Of a stretch of DNA of 28,768 bases, positions 16,173 through 24,775 are shown piece by piece. The notes below the pieces were generated by a model. That model did not search any database and was not told where the DNA came from. It saw only the letters and a program-made list of their open reading frames with translations. The stretch is from an uncultured Ruminococcus sp. (GTDB lineage: Bacteria > Bacillota > Clostridia > Oscillospirales > Ruminococcaceae). The stretch is from contig CAMNMO010000003.1 of NCBI GenBank assembly GCA_946544695.1, positions 1 through 28,768 on the forward strand, read 5' to 3'. Position 1 is the first letter of the stretch. Every line of letters begins with the position of its first letter. Both the position numbers and the translations under genes were made by a program.

Positions 16173-16418
16173 TTACTTGCCACGCTCCATGACTATTTTA
16201 AGCATATCGCCCACGTTGTTCATGCCCGATACTTCGCCCATCCTGAACTTCATACCGAACTCCTCCTCAACGGCGCCTATCAGTGTTATATGCTCGATGG
16301 AATCCCAGTCCTCGATATCATCTGCGGTGGTATTTGGGGTTATGTTCAGGCTGTCATCATCGAAAACGTCCCTGAAAACGTCTGTCAGTCTCATCATTGT
16401 CTGTTTAAGAAGAAGCAT
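16173..16418 (-). CDS. Acyl carrier protein (FkbH-associated)
   Basis: This is an acidic 81-residue carrier protein. The phosphopantetheine attachment site is Ser40 in EDWDSIEHITL. The ATG at 16418 follows GGAGGG at 6 nt and lies 2 bp after the stop of the FkbH-like gene, which implies translational coupling. It is unlikely to be the fatty-acid ACP because it sits with an FkbH enzyme and an MBOAT protein rather than fab genes. The likely cargo is the acyl group loaded by FkbH; glyceryl is the precedent in polyketide pathways. DltC plays the analogous role in D-alanylation of teichoic acids. Confidence 0.9.
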   Translation of the reverse strand: MLLLKQTMMRLTDVFRDVFDDDSLNITPNTTADDIEDWDSIEHITLIGAVEEEFGMKFRMGEVSGMNNVGDMLKIVMERGK

Positions 16419-16420
16419 TT

Positions 16421-18205
16421 CTATCCCTCCGAAATCACTTTTATAGCTTCATTTTTACTGCCCGCATAATCAGCGAGGGCAAGGCGCCAGACGGTATTGC
16501 CGTCATCATCTGCGCTTATTTTTTCAAAGCCCAGTTCACCGTAGAACTGTGCGACCATTTTATTTTTTGCTGTCGGGTAATAGTGACCGACCAGTTCGGT
16601 GATACCTGCTTTTTCGGCATGCTTCACCAGTTCGTCCAGCATGGCGTTTTCCATACTGCGTTTAAGGACCCTGCATGACATCAGCCAGAGTTCGATATCA
16701 AGCGTTTTATCCTCGATACGCCCTATCACCTCGGACACCACGCCGTTATCGCCGAACTTATCTGTCAGCTTGCCGTAGAGGGTGATATAGCCGTCACTGT
16801 TCATGCGCATGGTCATATCATCATCGGTCAGGCGGCGGGTGGTCAGGTTGAACTGATTGCTTTTGCCTGCCAGCTGCGCCAGTCTTTCGATATACACGGG
16901 CTTGAATGGTGCGATCTCGGCTGTCATCTCAAGGCTTTTAAGGTACTCGCCGTAATCTGCGAACTTCGCCTTTGCCTTGTTCCTTCTGACGTTCTCGGCG
17001 TACATCTCGGTGCGTTTGAGGTCATCTTCGGAAAGGCTGACAGTCTCAAAAAAGCCTGCACGGTCGATAACACGGATATAGTCACCCACCGAACCGATAT
17101 CGGGGGCGGTAAGACCCACGCTTTTAACTATCTCACGTTCGGCAGGGTTATCGTCTGCCAGCACGATGGAATCGGGCAGCAGGTCAAGTTCCTTAGCGGT
17201 ATTTATAAGGTTCTCGCTTTTGGGGTCCCAGTTGGCTTTTATCAGTGTGAAGTCATCGGGGCGCAGCACACCCTCGGGGTGTTCAAGACCTGCCAGCGCA
17301 TTCTCCTCCTCATTTTTTGAGCAGACGGTCAGCAGCACACCTATCTTTTTCAGCGACTTAACATAAGCCTGCCACTGATAGAACGCCATAGCTTCGGCAG
17401 TTTCCTGACCGATGCAGAGGTTCTCGACGCCGTCATCACCGACGATGCCGCCCCACAGGGTATTATCAAGGTCCAGTGCCAGCACCTTTTTATTCCTGCC
17501 GCACACCGCCTTTATGACCTTTGCTGCTTCATAGCAGAGGTCGGGAATGAAGCGGGTATTCAGGCTGTATTTATACAGGTACCAATACTGCGGGTCGCTC
17601 CACTCATCAAGTCCGCAGACAGCGGAAAGGTAGTTTATATCGCAGAGGAAGACGCCGCTGCGGGCATTTATCTCCTCAGCCAGCCTGAGGTTCAGTCTGC
17701 CGACATAATTTACGAGACCTCTTGGGTCGCTGCCGCTGCTGTTGCCCATCAGACGGGCAGAGGGCAGCTCGAAATTATTCTGCAATATGGTGCAGCCGAA
17801 GTTTTCTTTAAGGCTTTCCCACATCTGCACGAAGCCTGCTGTCTCGTCGTCGGCGCCGTCGTATATCTCCTGCGGGGACATGGCGGGGTCGGGACGGAAT
17901 GACAGGTTCCTGATGCATGTATGCAGCCAGACTATCTCGGGTGCGAAGTCCTTCAGTTCCTGCGAGGGAAAGAGTGCTTCCTGCCTGAACCTGTTAAAGT
18001 CACACTCATAGAATTCTGCTGCTATGCCGAAATTTCTCAGGAAAAGTTCAAGCACCCTGACGATATCGGCAGTGGTGGAACCGCCCAGCACGGCGATGCG
18101 CTTTGTCATCACGGGTGGGGGGCATTCCTGTTCGAGACGCCTTTTCAGCGATTTTTTCTTTTTCATGATATACCCGCTGTCAAAGGGGTAGTCGAGTTCA
18201 GTCAT
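16421..18205 (-). CDS. FkbH-like HAD-IIIC enzyme (probable glyceryl-ACP synthase type)
   Basis: The 594-residue protein has three parts. An N-terminal SGNH-like domain (about 35-235) begins IAVLGGSTTADIV. The HAD domain (about 240-380) has motif I DLDNTLWGG (Asp245/Asp247), VCSKNEEENA and VLADDNPAERE. The C-terminal GNAT-like domain (about 435-577) has GKSNQFNLTTRR and WLMSCRVLKRSMENAML. FkbH proteins of polyketide clusters take 1,3-bisphosphoglycerate and form glyceryl-S-ACP. The ACP gene 2 bp downstream supports this chemistry here. The ATG at 18205 is 2 bp after the stop of the DHHW gene; an alternative start at 18166 (MKKKKSL) is possible. The actual acyl group is inferred, not shown. Confidence 0.88.
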   Translation of the reverse strand: MTELDYPFDSGYIMKKKKSLKRRLEQECPPPVMTKRIAVLGGSTTADIVRVLELFLRNFGIAAEFYECDFNRFRQEALFPSQELKDFAPEIVWLHTCIRNLSFRPDPAMSPQEIYDGADDETAGFVQMWESLKENFGCTILQNNFELPSARLMGNSSGSDPRGLVNYVGRLNLRLAEEINARSGVFLCDINYLSAVCGLDEWSDPQYWYLYKYSLNTRFIPDLCYEAAKVIKAVCGRNKKVLALDLDNTLWGGIVGDDGVENLCIGQETAEAMAFYQWQAYVKSLKKIGVLLTVCSKNEEENALAGLEHPEGVLRPDDFTLIKANWDPKSENLINTAKELDLLPDSIVLADDNPAEREIVKSVGLTAPDIGSVGDYIRVIDRAGFFETVSLSEDDLKRTEMYAENVRRNKAKAKFADYGEYLKSLEMTAEIAPFKPVYIERLAQLAGKSNQFNLTTRRLTDDDMTMRMNSDGYITLYGKLTDKFGDNGVVSEVIGRIEDKTLDIELWLMSCRVLKRSMENAMLDELVKHAEKAGITELVGHYYPTAKNKMVAQFYGELGFEKISADDDGNTVWRLALADYAGSKNEAIKVISEG

Positions 18206-18207
18206 AA

Positions 18208-21072
18208 TTATCCGCCTAACTCATCATTATTTTCGGGTATGCTGCTGTCAGCCTCTGTCTCCTCGGGGACCTGCGTCTCTTCGACGGGCTGAGTCTCAGC
18301 ATTTTCAGCTTCGCTTTCACTCGTTTCAGCCTGAGTTTCGGCTTCACTGCTTACGGCTTCGTCCGAACGCACCTGTATGGGTGCTGCGGATTCCTGTATA
18401 CGGTCGTTATTGATGGCAGTTATATGCATCTCGGTGGAACAGGAAGTCAGCGAGATGGAGAACAGCAGGTCGGTACAGCCCACCGCACGGCAGAATTCTA
18501 TGGCATTGACATCGAAGTATCTGAAATCGCAGACATAGATCTTATCAAAGCTGTGGGTGAAGAAGGGCACCAGTGCATTGCCGAAGCTGTCTTTGAAGAT
18601 AACAAGTGTCCTGCCGCTGTCGGCATCGGTATCTATCTCGGTTATCTCCTCGTCCTTACCCAGTATTGCAGAGTAGCAGTTGACGCCCTCGGCAAAGTCA
18701 AAGAACAGACTGCTTTCCTCGCCGTTAGTGAAGTCGGTATCATAGTAATAAGTGGTATACTCATTATCGGGCTTATAATAGATAAAGGTATCGGGATTTG
18801 CTGACAGTTCGCTGTCATAGTTGCTGTACGCATACATGGTACCGAGGAAATCATCTATCTGACATTTTTCGTAGGTGCTGATATCGGGGTACTTGACGCC
18901 TGCCTTGTCAGCAAAGACCTTGCCTGCGTAATAAGCGCCCAGCGGCTGCCAGTGGTGGTCGGTGCGGGAATAGATATACTCATCGGTATGGGCGCCGACG
19001 GCGTTATAAACATCGACATTGATTATTCCCTTGAGTTCGGAGGCGATATTGTCGATATTATCCTTCTGGTCTGCCACTGTATCCCTGAAATTCTTGGGCA
19101 GGTAATACGCCGAAGATGTGGGTATGCTCATATTATAGACATTCACATCGGGCAGGGCTTCCTTATACTTATTGATGGTCTGTGCATAAAGCCTGCCTGT
19201 ATCGAAGGTGCCGTAGTAGCCTGATACCGCACGGACTTCTTCGCCCTTGCCGAACACGATGACATCGCCTTCGACCACGCCGTCATCAAGGATATCGGGC
19301 AGCTTTACTACCTCCTCCTTTTCAGCGGAAGTTGTGGTCGTTTCAGCCTTGCTTTCAGCAGCTTCGGCGGTGGTGACAGCTGCGGGGTCGGTATTGGCAG
19401 TTACTTCGGTAACGGCAGCCAGCTTGTCCTCATCAAGAGTTTCCTTCTTTGCGGTCTTATGCTTGCCGCTTACCTTTGCGCCGCCCAGGTCAACGCCCTT
19501 CATGCGGTCATAGGCTGCGCCGAATTTTTTAAGTTCCTCACGTCCCGGGATAGTATCTGTAAAGTATTCAGTGATATCCTTGGTATAATTTCCCTTGAAA
19601 TATTCGGAAATGCTGAATTCGGGGAATTTTGCAAGCTCACGGTTCTCGGAATTGATAAAGCCGCTCTCACGCTCCATAAACAGCAATGAGAAGAAGATCA
19701 CAAATATCACACAGATACACATGATGCAGTTTATGAACTGGAATTCCAGCTCGTGGGTAAGGGGCTTTTTGCGCTTTGCCAGATTCTTCTTGGGCATGAT
19801 ATACTGAGGTTCAACGCCGTGACGCTGTGCCTTTTCGGTTATGAGGGTATGGGTATTGGCATCGCTGTTCTCATACTCCTCACGGACCCTGCCTTTTTTC
19901 TCAGCCTGAACCTTTTTGAACATGGCTGAGAAGTTATAGCCGTTCTCGGGTCTGCCTCCGTCGGGGTCATCGGATGCGGGGAACTCGGGTGCAGCGGGAG
20001 TACCTTCTGCGGGAGTCTCCTCAGCGATGGTCTCATCTGTCTGTGCTGTTTCCTCTGCGGGCACAGCAACGGTATCCTCCGCCTTTTCACTGACGGGGGC
20101 TGCTGCTTCCTCAGGCTTGACAGGAACGTACACTGCGGTCTTTTCAAGCTCCTCCTCTGTCTCGGTGCGGGGCTTTGCAAGGCTCACCTTTTCGGCGGGC
20201 TTGACCGTCTCCTCAGCACTCTCCTGCACTGTCTTATCGGCTGCGGGAGTTTCCTTCTTCAAGGGGACAGCTACCTTTACTTCAGTTTTCTGAGGCTGAA
20301 TGTCGTCCAGCTTCATTTTGCGCAGCGGCATTTTCAGCGACACTGTGCGCTTGGTGGAGGTATCCTCTGCGGGGTCGTAGCCCGACATATCCACCATTAT
20401 CTTCTGTTTATTTACCCGCTGGGGTATCTCACGCACTCGGGTATCTCCGTGTGCGCCAACGTTCATGACAAGCTCCTGCTTGCGGGGCTTTTCGTTGAGA
20501 AGCGGCACCACCTGATCCTTTTTCTTGTCCCTGACAGCATCGTCCACCAGTGCGCCGAGGTCGGGCAGCGGCTCAGGCTCGGTCATTATGGGCAGCGGTG
20601 CTATGAAATCGGGGGGCAGCTGTTTAGGTGCAGGCTTGGGTGCTGCGGGAGCTGTGTATTTAGGTGCTGTATACTTCGGCGCAGCGGGTGCTGTGTATTT
20701 GGGTGCGGTATACTGTCTCTGCACACCGACCGTACTGCCTGGCACATCATCTGCGCTGTCATCTATCCAGACGCTCTTTTTAGGCTTGAGCACGGGCTGG
20801 TCCGTCCAGACGCTGTGACTGCGCTTGCGGCGGTCCGCCCTTATCTTATCGACTATCTTATCATGCTCGGGCGAACTTTCCGCAGCGGGGCGGTAGTCAC
20901 GGGGCACGAAGCTTTTCAGCTCCCTGTCGGGGACAGGTGTTTTTTTCCTGACGGGCGGGGTAGGGATATCCTTATCGCCCATCGTCACGTTATTCAGTGA
21001 ATCCTCATAGGCTTTTGACAGCGCCTCCAGGTCAAATGCGGGAGAGCGCTTGTTTTTATTATTATTTTCCAT
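18208..21072 (-). CDS. Very large DHHW/AlgX-like membrane-anchored protein
   Basis: The 954-residue protein has three regions. Residues 1-440 are low-complexity, rich in Pro/Glu/Lys/Ala, with a YTAPK repeat at 121-146 and no membrane segment; they should lie in the cytoplasm. One transmembrane helix is at about 444-465. The outer domain (about 470-890) is DHHW-type: SENRELAKFPEFS, a TDHHW motif at 704-708 and KDSFGNA at 827-833. By analogy with AlgX/AlgJ, Asp705, His707 and Ser829 form an SGNH-like triad, which suggests O-acyl transfer or hydrolysis on surface glycans. A Thr/Ala/Glu linker interrupts the domain (535-590), and the tail after about 897 is acidic. AGGTGA lies 7 nt before the ATG, and the gene starts 14 bp after the MBOAT stop. 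Confidence 0.85.
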   Translation of the reverse strand: MENNNKNKRSPAFDLEALSKAYEDSLNNVTMGDKDIPTPPVRKKTPVPDRELKSFVPRDYRPAAESSPEHDKIVDKIRADRRKRSHSVWTDQPVLKPKKSVWIDDSADDVPGSTVGVQRQYTAPKYTAPAAPKYTAPKYTAPAAPKPAPKQLPPDFIAPLPIMTEPEPLPDLGALVDDAVRDKKKDQVVPLLNEKPRKQELVMNVGAHGDTRVREIPQRVNKQKIMVDMSGYDPAEDTSTKRTVSLKMPLRKMKLDDIQPQKTEVKVAVPLKKETPAADKTVQESAEETVKPAEKVSLAKPRTETEEELEKTAVYVPVKPEEAAAPVSEKAEDTVAVPAEETAQTDETIAEETPAEGTPAAPEFPASDDPDGGRPENGYNFSAMFKKVQAEKKGRVREEYENSDANTHTLITEKAQRHGVEPQYIMPKKNLAKRKKPLTHELEFQFINCIMCICVIFVIFFSLLFMERESGFINSENRELAKFPEFSISEYFKGNYTKDITEYFTDTIPGREELKKFGAAYDRMKGVDLGGAKVSGKHKTAKKETLDEDKLAAVTEVTANTDPAAVTTAEAAESKAETTTTSAEKEEVVKLPDILDDGVVEGDVIVFGKGEEVRAVSGYYGTFDTGRLYAQTINKYKEALPDVNVYNMSIPTSSAYYLPKNFRDTVADQKDNIDNIASELKGIINVDVYNAVGAHTDEYIYSRTDHHWQPLGAYYAGKVFADKAGVKYPDISTYEKCQIDDFLGTMYAYSNYDSELSANPDTFIYYKPDNEYTTYYYDTDFTNGEESSLFFDFAEGVNCYSAILGKDEEITEIDTDADSGRTLVIFKDSFGNALVPFFTHSFDKIYVCDFRYFDVNAIEFCRAVGCTDLLFSISLTSCSTEMHITAINNDRIQESAAPIQVRSDEAVSSEAETQAETSESEAENAETQPVEETQVPEETEADSSIPENNDELGG
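20635..20712 (-). repeat. In-gene repeat encoding two 13-residue YTAPK units
   Basis: Residues 121-146 of the DHHW protein consist of YTAPKYTAPAAPK twice. The DNA copies differ at several silent positions, so the unit is not a very recent duplication. It lies in the predicted disordered cytoplasmic part. Confidence 0.75.
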
Positions 21073-21086
21073 TATCGCTCACCTGC

Positions 21087-22508
21087 TTAAAATCTGAAAT
21101 AGAGGAAGGGGTTGTTTGTGTTGTTCAGCAGCAGCAGACTGCTTGCCAGAAGTATCAGCGCATTGCAGATAACGCCTGCTGACTGGAATATATAGGAACT
21201 TCCCGGCTTTGCGAAGGCTTTTTCACGAAGCTTCGGTATGATGGGAAGTGAAAACACTATCGCTGCGATGAACAGGAATATATTGCCCATGAAGATATTT
21301 GCTGTATAGGCATCTGCAACGGGGTTGCCGTTGAGACCCACCAGTGCTTTGAAGAATCTGCCAAGCTGAGGCAGATCCTCGAAATAGAAGATCCCGAAGC
21401 CCAGGAATATCACCAGTTTTGTATAGATATGTGCCAGCGGAACGGGCATTTTCTTCATGCGCTTTTTGCCTATCAGCATCTCCATCATGATGAACAGACC
21501 GTAGTAAAGTCCCCAGATAACGAAATTCCAGCTGGCGCCGTGCCACAGACCCGTAAGGAACCAGACAAGGAAAAGTCCGCCGTACTTGCGCCTTTTGCCG
21601 AATATGGGGATATACAGCACATAGTCACGGAAGAAGGAACTGAGGGAGATATGCCACCTCTGCCAGAATTCGGAGATAGTTTTGCAGACAAAGGGATATT
21701 TGAAGTTTTCATCGAAGTGAAAGCCGAATATCCTGCCAAGCCCGATGGCGATATCGGAGTAGCCCGAGAAGTCGAAATAATACCACAGACCCACCAGCAC
21801 TGCGCCGTACCATGTACCCAGCACTGACAGGGAGTTTATGGCTTCATAGCCGCTGTCGCTGTCACCGAAAAGAGAGGTGACCACAGTGCTCAAACTGTTG
21901 GCGATGAGTACCTTTTTGCCAAGACCAAGTATGATGCGTGAGAAGCCCTCGGACAGATCCTTTATGGTGGTCTTGCGGTCTTCGATCTCGGCGGCGATGG
22001 TCGAATAGCGCACGATGGGTCCCGCCACCAGCTGAGGGAACAGGGACACATACATCAGGAATTTAAGGAAATTTTTCTGCGGCTTGACCTTGCCCCAGTA
22101 GCAGTCGATGGTATAGGAAATGGTCTGGAAGGTATAAAAGGATATGCCTATGGGCAGGCGTATCTTCGGGACGGTGAGACCAAGACCCGTGACGGCATTG
22201 AGGTTCTCGACAAAGAAGCCTGTATACTTAAAGCCGAACAGGATACCGAGATTGAACACCAGCGACCATGCCACTGCGAGCCTGGCGGGTGCACCATCGG
22301 GGTGTTTTTCGATTATGCGGCCGTTTACATAGTCCACCAGTGCCGAAACTAAAAGTATCGCCACCCAGACAGGTTCGCCCCATGCGTAGAACACCATCGA
22401 GAAAACGATCAGGACAAGGTTTCGTATGGTCGCACTGCGTGTGATAAAATAGCATATCAGGCACACAGGCAGAAAAAAGTACAGAAAGAACAGATCTGCA
22501 AATACCAC
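21087..22508 (-). CDS. MBOAT-family O-acyltransferase (AlgI/DltB type)
   Basis: This polytopic membrane protein of 473 residues has about ten or more hydrophobic segments. MBOAT features are PIGISFYTFQTISYTID, FPQLVAGPIVRY, FWQRWHISLSSFFRDY with His286, and LTGLWHGASWNFV with the catalytic His323. It ends in NPFLYFRF, as many family members do. AlgI/PatA/DltB homologues move an acyl group from a carrier across the membrane to a partner that modifies a polymer. The GTG start at 22508 follows GAGGAG; a sigma-A promoter lies 80 bp upstream. It heads the operon with the DHHW, FkbH and ACP genes, so its donor is probably the FkbH-charged ACP. Confidence 0.93.
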   Translation of the reverse strand: MVFADLFFLYFFLPVCLICYFITRSATIRNLVLIVFSMVFYAWGEPVWVAILLVSALVDYVNGRIIEKHPDGAPARLAVAWSLVFNLGILFGFKYTGFFVENLNAVTGLGLTVPKIRLPIGISFYTFQTISYTIDCYWGKVKPQKNFLKFLMYVSLFPQLVAGPIVRYSTIAAEIEDRKTTIKDLSEGFSRIILGLGKKVLIANSLSTVVTSLFGDSDSGYEAINSLSVLGTWYGAVLVGLWYYFDFSGYSDIAIGLGRIFGFHFDENFKYPFVCKTISEFWQRWHISLSSFFRDYVLYIPIFGKRRKYGGLFLVWFLTGLWHGASWNFVIWGLYYGLFIMMEMLIGKKRMKKMPVPLAHIYTKLVIFLGFGIFYFEDLPQLGRFFKALVGLNGNPVADAYTANIFMGNIFLFIAAIVFSLPIIPKLREKAFAKPGSSYIFQSAGVICNALILLASSLLLLNNTNNPFLYFRF

Positions 22509-22588
22509 GATTTATTACTCCTCTTACTATAATTCTTCAAAATACATCTATTTAAAGCGTTTTTCGCTGAATTCGGTCATATACAGTT

Positions 22589-22617
22589 ATTATACCACCC
22601 TTTTTGAACAAGGTCAA
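22589..22617 (-). promoter_or_regulatory. Sigma-A promoter of the MBOAT operon
   Basis: On the - strand, TTGACC (22617-22612) and TATAAT (22594-22589) are 17 bp apart. The leader to the GTG at 22508 is about 75 nt. Confidence 0.75.
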
Positions 22618-22860
22618 CCTTTTTTTCAAAAAAAGTGAAAAAAATCGGACTGATTGTCAATCTCAGGCATTTTTTCAGGTGCTTTTATGTCATCTGTGAC
22701 AAGCAGAAGAACAAACTGCGTCATATCATGCAGAATTACGCAGGGGGCTGTATATTCGGGTATGCCGTCGTGGGGAAAAATACGCTGATACCGCTGTTAT
22801 CCCTGTGATCGCCTTTATAATATGCAAAAGACGAATTTAGTGATAAATACGAAAATGCTA

Positions 22861-22889
22861 TTGATTTTTTATGTATTAAATGTTATAAT
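22861..22889 (+). promoter_or_regulatory. Sigma-A promoter of the ABC transporter operon
   Basis: TTGATT (22861-22866) and TATAAT (22884-22889) are 17 bp apart in AT-rich DNA. The first gene starts about 215 nt after the expected transcript start. Confidence 0.65.
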
Positions 22890-23109
22890 CAATTTATAGG
22901 TATTTTATTCAGATGAGGCTGTCCTGACAGCGCACATCGGGATATACCGAATGACCGTCGGTTGTTTCGGCTGCGGATATAACATGTTTTATTGCGGTGT
23001 GTCAACGGGACGATCATTATATTTATGATGCAGCTATAACGCTGACATTCCGCAGCAAGAAGAAATAAACGGGACTGTCACAAAAACGGCTGACAGAAAG
23101 GAACGGTCG

Positions 23110-23832
23110 GTGACAGAAAACCAACAAAGAAAAGGGGCGAAAGACAGAACGATGAAGATAAGATGGAACAGACTCAACCGTGGTATCATACTGGCGGTGC
23201 TGCTGGCAGGCGGACTGACTGTTTATGTGGCATCACAGAACATCAGGTTCAATCATGAGATACCCGAGATACAGCAGCGTGCCGAACAGCTGGGCAAGGA
23301 ACTTGCCGAGACAAACATCGGTTCGGGCGAAGCGGTAAGGCGCAATCAGCGTGCGTTCGTGCAGAACAATTTCACATCGGCAGAATCGGGTTCATCGAGC
23401 ATGATGAATGAGATGATGGGCATGTCCGTCAAAAAAAGCGGTGCACTGTACATGCTGAACGCTCCGCTTGATGCGGACGGCGAGATAAAGTCGGTGAAAT
23501 ATGAGCAGATAAGTTCATCGGTGGCAAAGAGCGGCGTAAACGGTGCGAACGTTTCGATAGACTACAAGGTGAGCTACGAATACACGGGAGACACCGATAT
23601 ATTCGGATTTAATGGCATGGATCGTACCGACAGCATGTTCTGGGTCGAAGGCATAGACACGGAAGATGAGACCGAAACAGACCGTGTCAAGATACTGAAT
23701 GTCGAAGCATCTGTTGACCTGTACATGGTGCCTGATGACGGCGAATGGAAGATAGTATCGATGAGCAATGACGGCATGGAGAATGTCACAGGTGAGTACG
23801 CCGATGAACAAGGAGGTGAGCCTGTTGGGTAA
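23110..23832 (+). CDS. Membrane-anchored protein of unknown function, first gene of ABC operon
   Basis: The 240-residue protein has a basic cytoplasmic N-terminus, one transmembrane helix (about residues 26-42, GIILAVLLAGGLTVYVA) and an exported C-terminal domain with alternating strands and a short helical region (EIQQRAEQLGKELAE). The GTG at 23110 follows GAAAGGAACGG; an ATG at 23152 (MKIRWNRL) is a possible later start. The 3' end overlaps the ATPase gene by 8 bp. I do not recognise the family. Position suggests an accessory or sensor subunit of the transporter. Confidence 0.65.
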   Translation: MTENQQRKGAKDRTMKIRWNRLNRGIILAVLLAGGLTVYVASQNIRFNHEIPEIQQRAEQLGKELAETNIGSGEAVRRNQRAFVQNNFTSAESGSSSMMNEMMGMSVKKSGALYMLNAPLDADGEIKSVKYEQISSSVAKSGVNGANVSIDYKVSYEYTGDTDIFGFNGMDRTDSMFWVEGIDTEDETETDRVKILNVEASVDLYMVPDDGEWKIVSMSNDGMENVTGEYADEQGGEPVG

Positions 23833-24775
23833 AAGAGAAGTTGTACTGAGCATAAGCGGGCTGAACACCACGCTCGGCAAAAAGCAGATACTTCATAACA
23901 TCAACATGGAATGCTACGCAGGTGAGGTTTTCGGTTTCCTGGGACCTAACGGTGCGGGCAAGACCACGACCATCAAGACGGTGGTGGGTCTGCTGCTGCT
24001 GGACGAGGGCGAGATAAAGATATGCGGATACGACATACTGAAAGATCACGAGAAAGCCATGGCGAACGTGGGCGGCATAGTTGAAAATCCCGAGATGTAC
24101 AAGTACATGACGGGCAGGGAGAACCTGAAACAGTATGCGAGGATAAGAGGGCTGGACTTTTCCGAGATAGACAAGGCAGTGGAGATAGTAAAGCTTACAA
24201 ACCGCATAAACGACAAGATATCAAAATACTCGCTGGGCATGAGGCAAAGGCTGGGCGTGGCGCAGGCACTGATGCACAAGCCGAAGCTGCTGATACTGGA
24301 CGAACCCACCAACGGACTTGACCCGCAGGGCATCAAGGAGCTGAGAGACATACTCAAACAGCTCGCACACGAGGACGGTGTGTGCGTGGTGGTATCATCG
24401 CACCTGATGAGCGAGATGGAGCTCATGTGCGACCGTGTGGGGATAATCTCAGAGGGCAGTATGATAGGCACATACACTATGGAGGAGATAGTATCACAGT
24501 CAAAGGGCAGGTTTGCCGAATACATCATAGAGACAGATGATGCCGAAGCCGCAAAGGCAGTGCTGGGCGGCGGCGACGGTCTGATAGCGCAGGGCGAGAT
24601 GCTTTACCTGAACCTGAATTCCGCAACGGCTAAGGAGGACATCGCACAGACCATAAAACTGCTGACGCAGAAGAACATAAACATATACTCCGTTCACCCG
24701 AAGGACAGCAAGAAGCTGGAGGACGTATTCATCGAGCTGACAGGAAAAACAGAGGGAGGCGGACAAATTGCATAG
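23825..24775 (+). CDS. ABC transporter ATP-binding protein (BcrA/NatA type)
   Basis: The 316-residue ATPase has Walker A GPNGAGKTTTIK, a signature loop YSLGMRQRLGVAQAL (SLGMR in place of LSGGQ, usual in the BcrA/CcmA group), Walker B LLILDEPTNGLDPQG and switch His in SSHLMSE. A C-terminal regulatory region of about 90 residues follows. The TTG at 23825 is chosen because AAGGAGGTG ends 6 nt upstream; earlier in-frame ATGs lack such a site. Start and upstream stop overlap in 8 bp. It should energise the permease encoded next, exporting a peptide, drug or lipid-like substrate or sodium; the substrate is unknown. Confidence 0.93.
   Translation: MGKREVVLSISGLNTTLGKKQILHNINMECYAGEVFGFLGPNGAGKTTTIKTVVGLLLLDEGEIKICGYDILKDHEKAMANVGGIVENPEMYKYMTGRENLKQYARIRGLDFSEIDKAVEIVKLTNRINDKISKYSLGMRQRLGVAQALMHKPKLLILDEPTNGLDPQGIKELRDILKQLAHEDGVCVVVSSHLMSEMELMCDRVGIISEGSMIGTYTMEEIVSQSKGRFAEYIIETDDAEAAKAVLGGGDGLIAQGEMLYLNLNSATAKEDIAQTIKLLTQKNINIYSVHPKDSKKLEDVFIELTGKTEGGGQIA

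Larger units (their letters stand above)
22509..23109. other. Divergent intergenic region between the MBOAT and ABC operons
   Basis: No gene of convincing length is seen in these 600 bp. It contains one promoter for each direction. A poly-T/poly-A stretch lies near 22619-22650. A GCTGTC-CT-GACAGC palindrome (22918-22931) sits about 30 bp after the rightward -10 box. The rightward leader is about 215 nt, long enough for regulation, but I recognise no riboswitch. Confidence 0.5.

Noticed and set aside
16145..16183. Upstream ATG start for the unknown gene 15587-16144
   Set aside because: The GTG at 16144 has an ideal AAGGGAGG site; the earlier ATG overlaps the ACP gene and has none.
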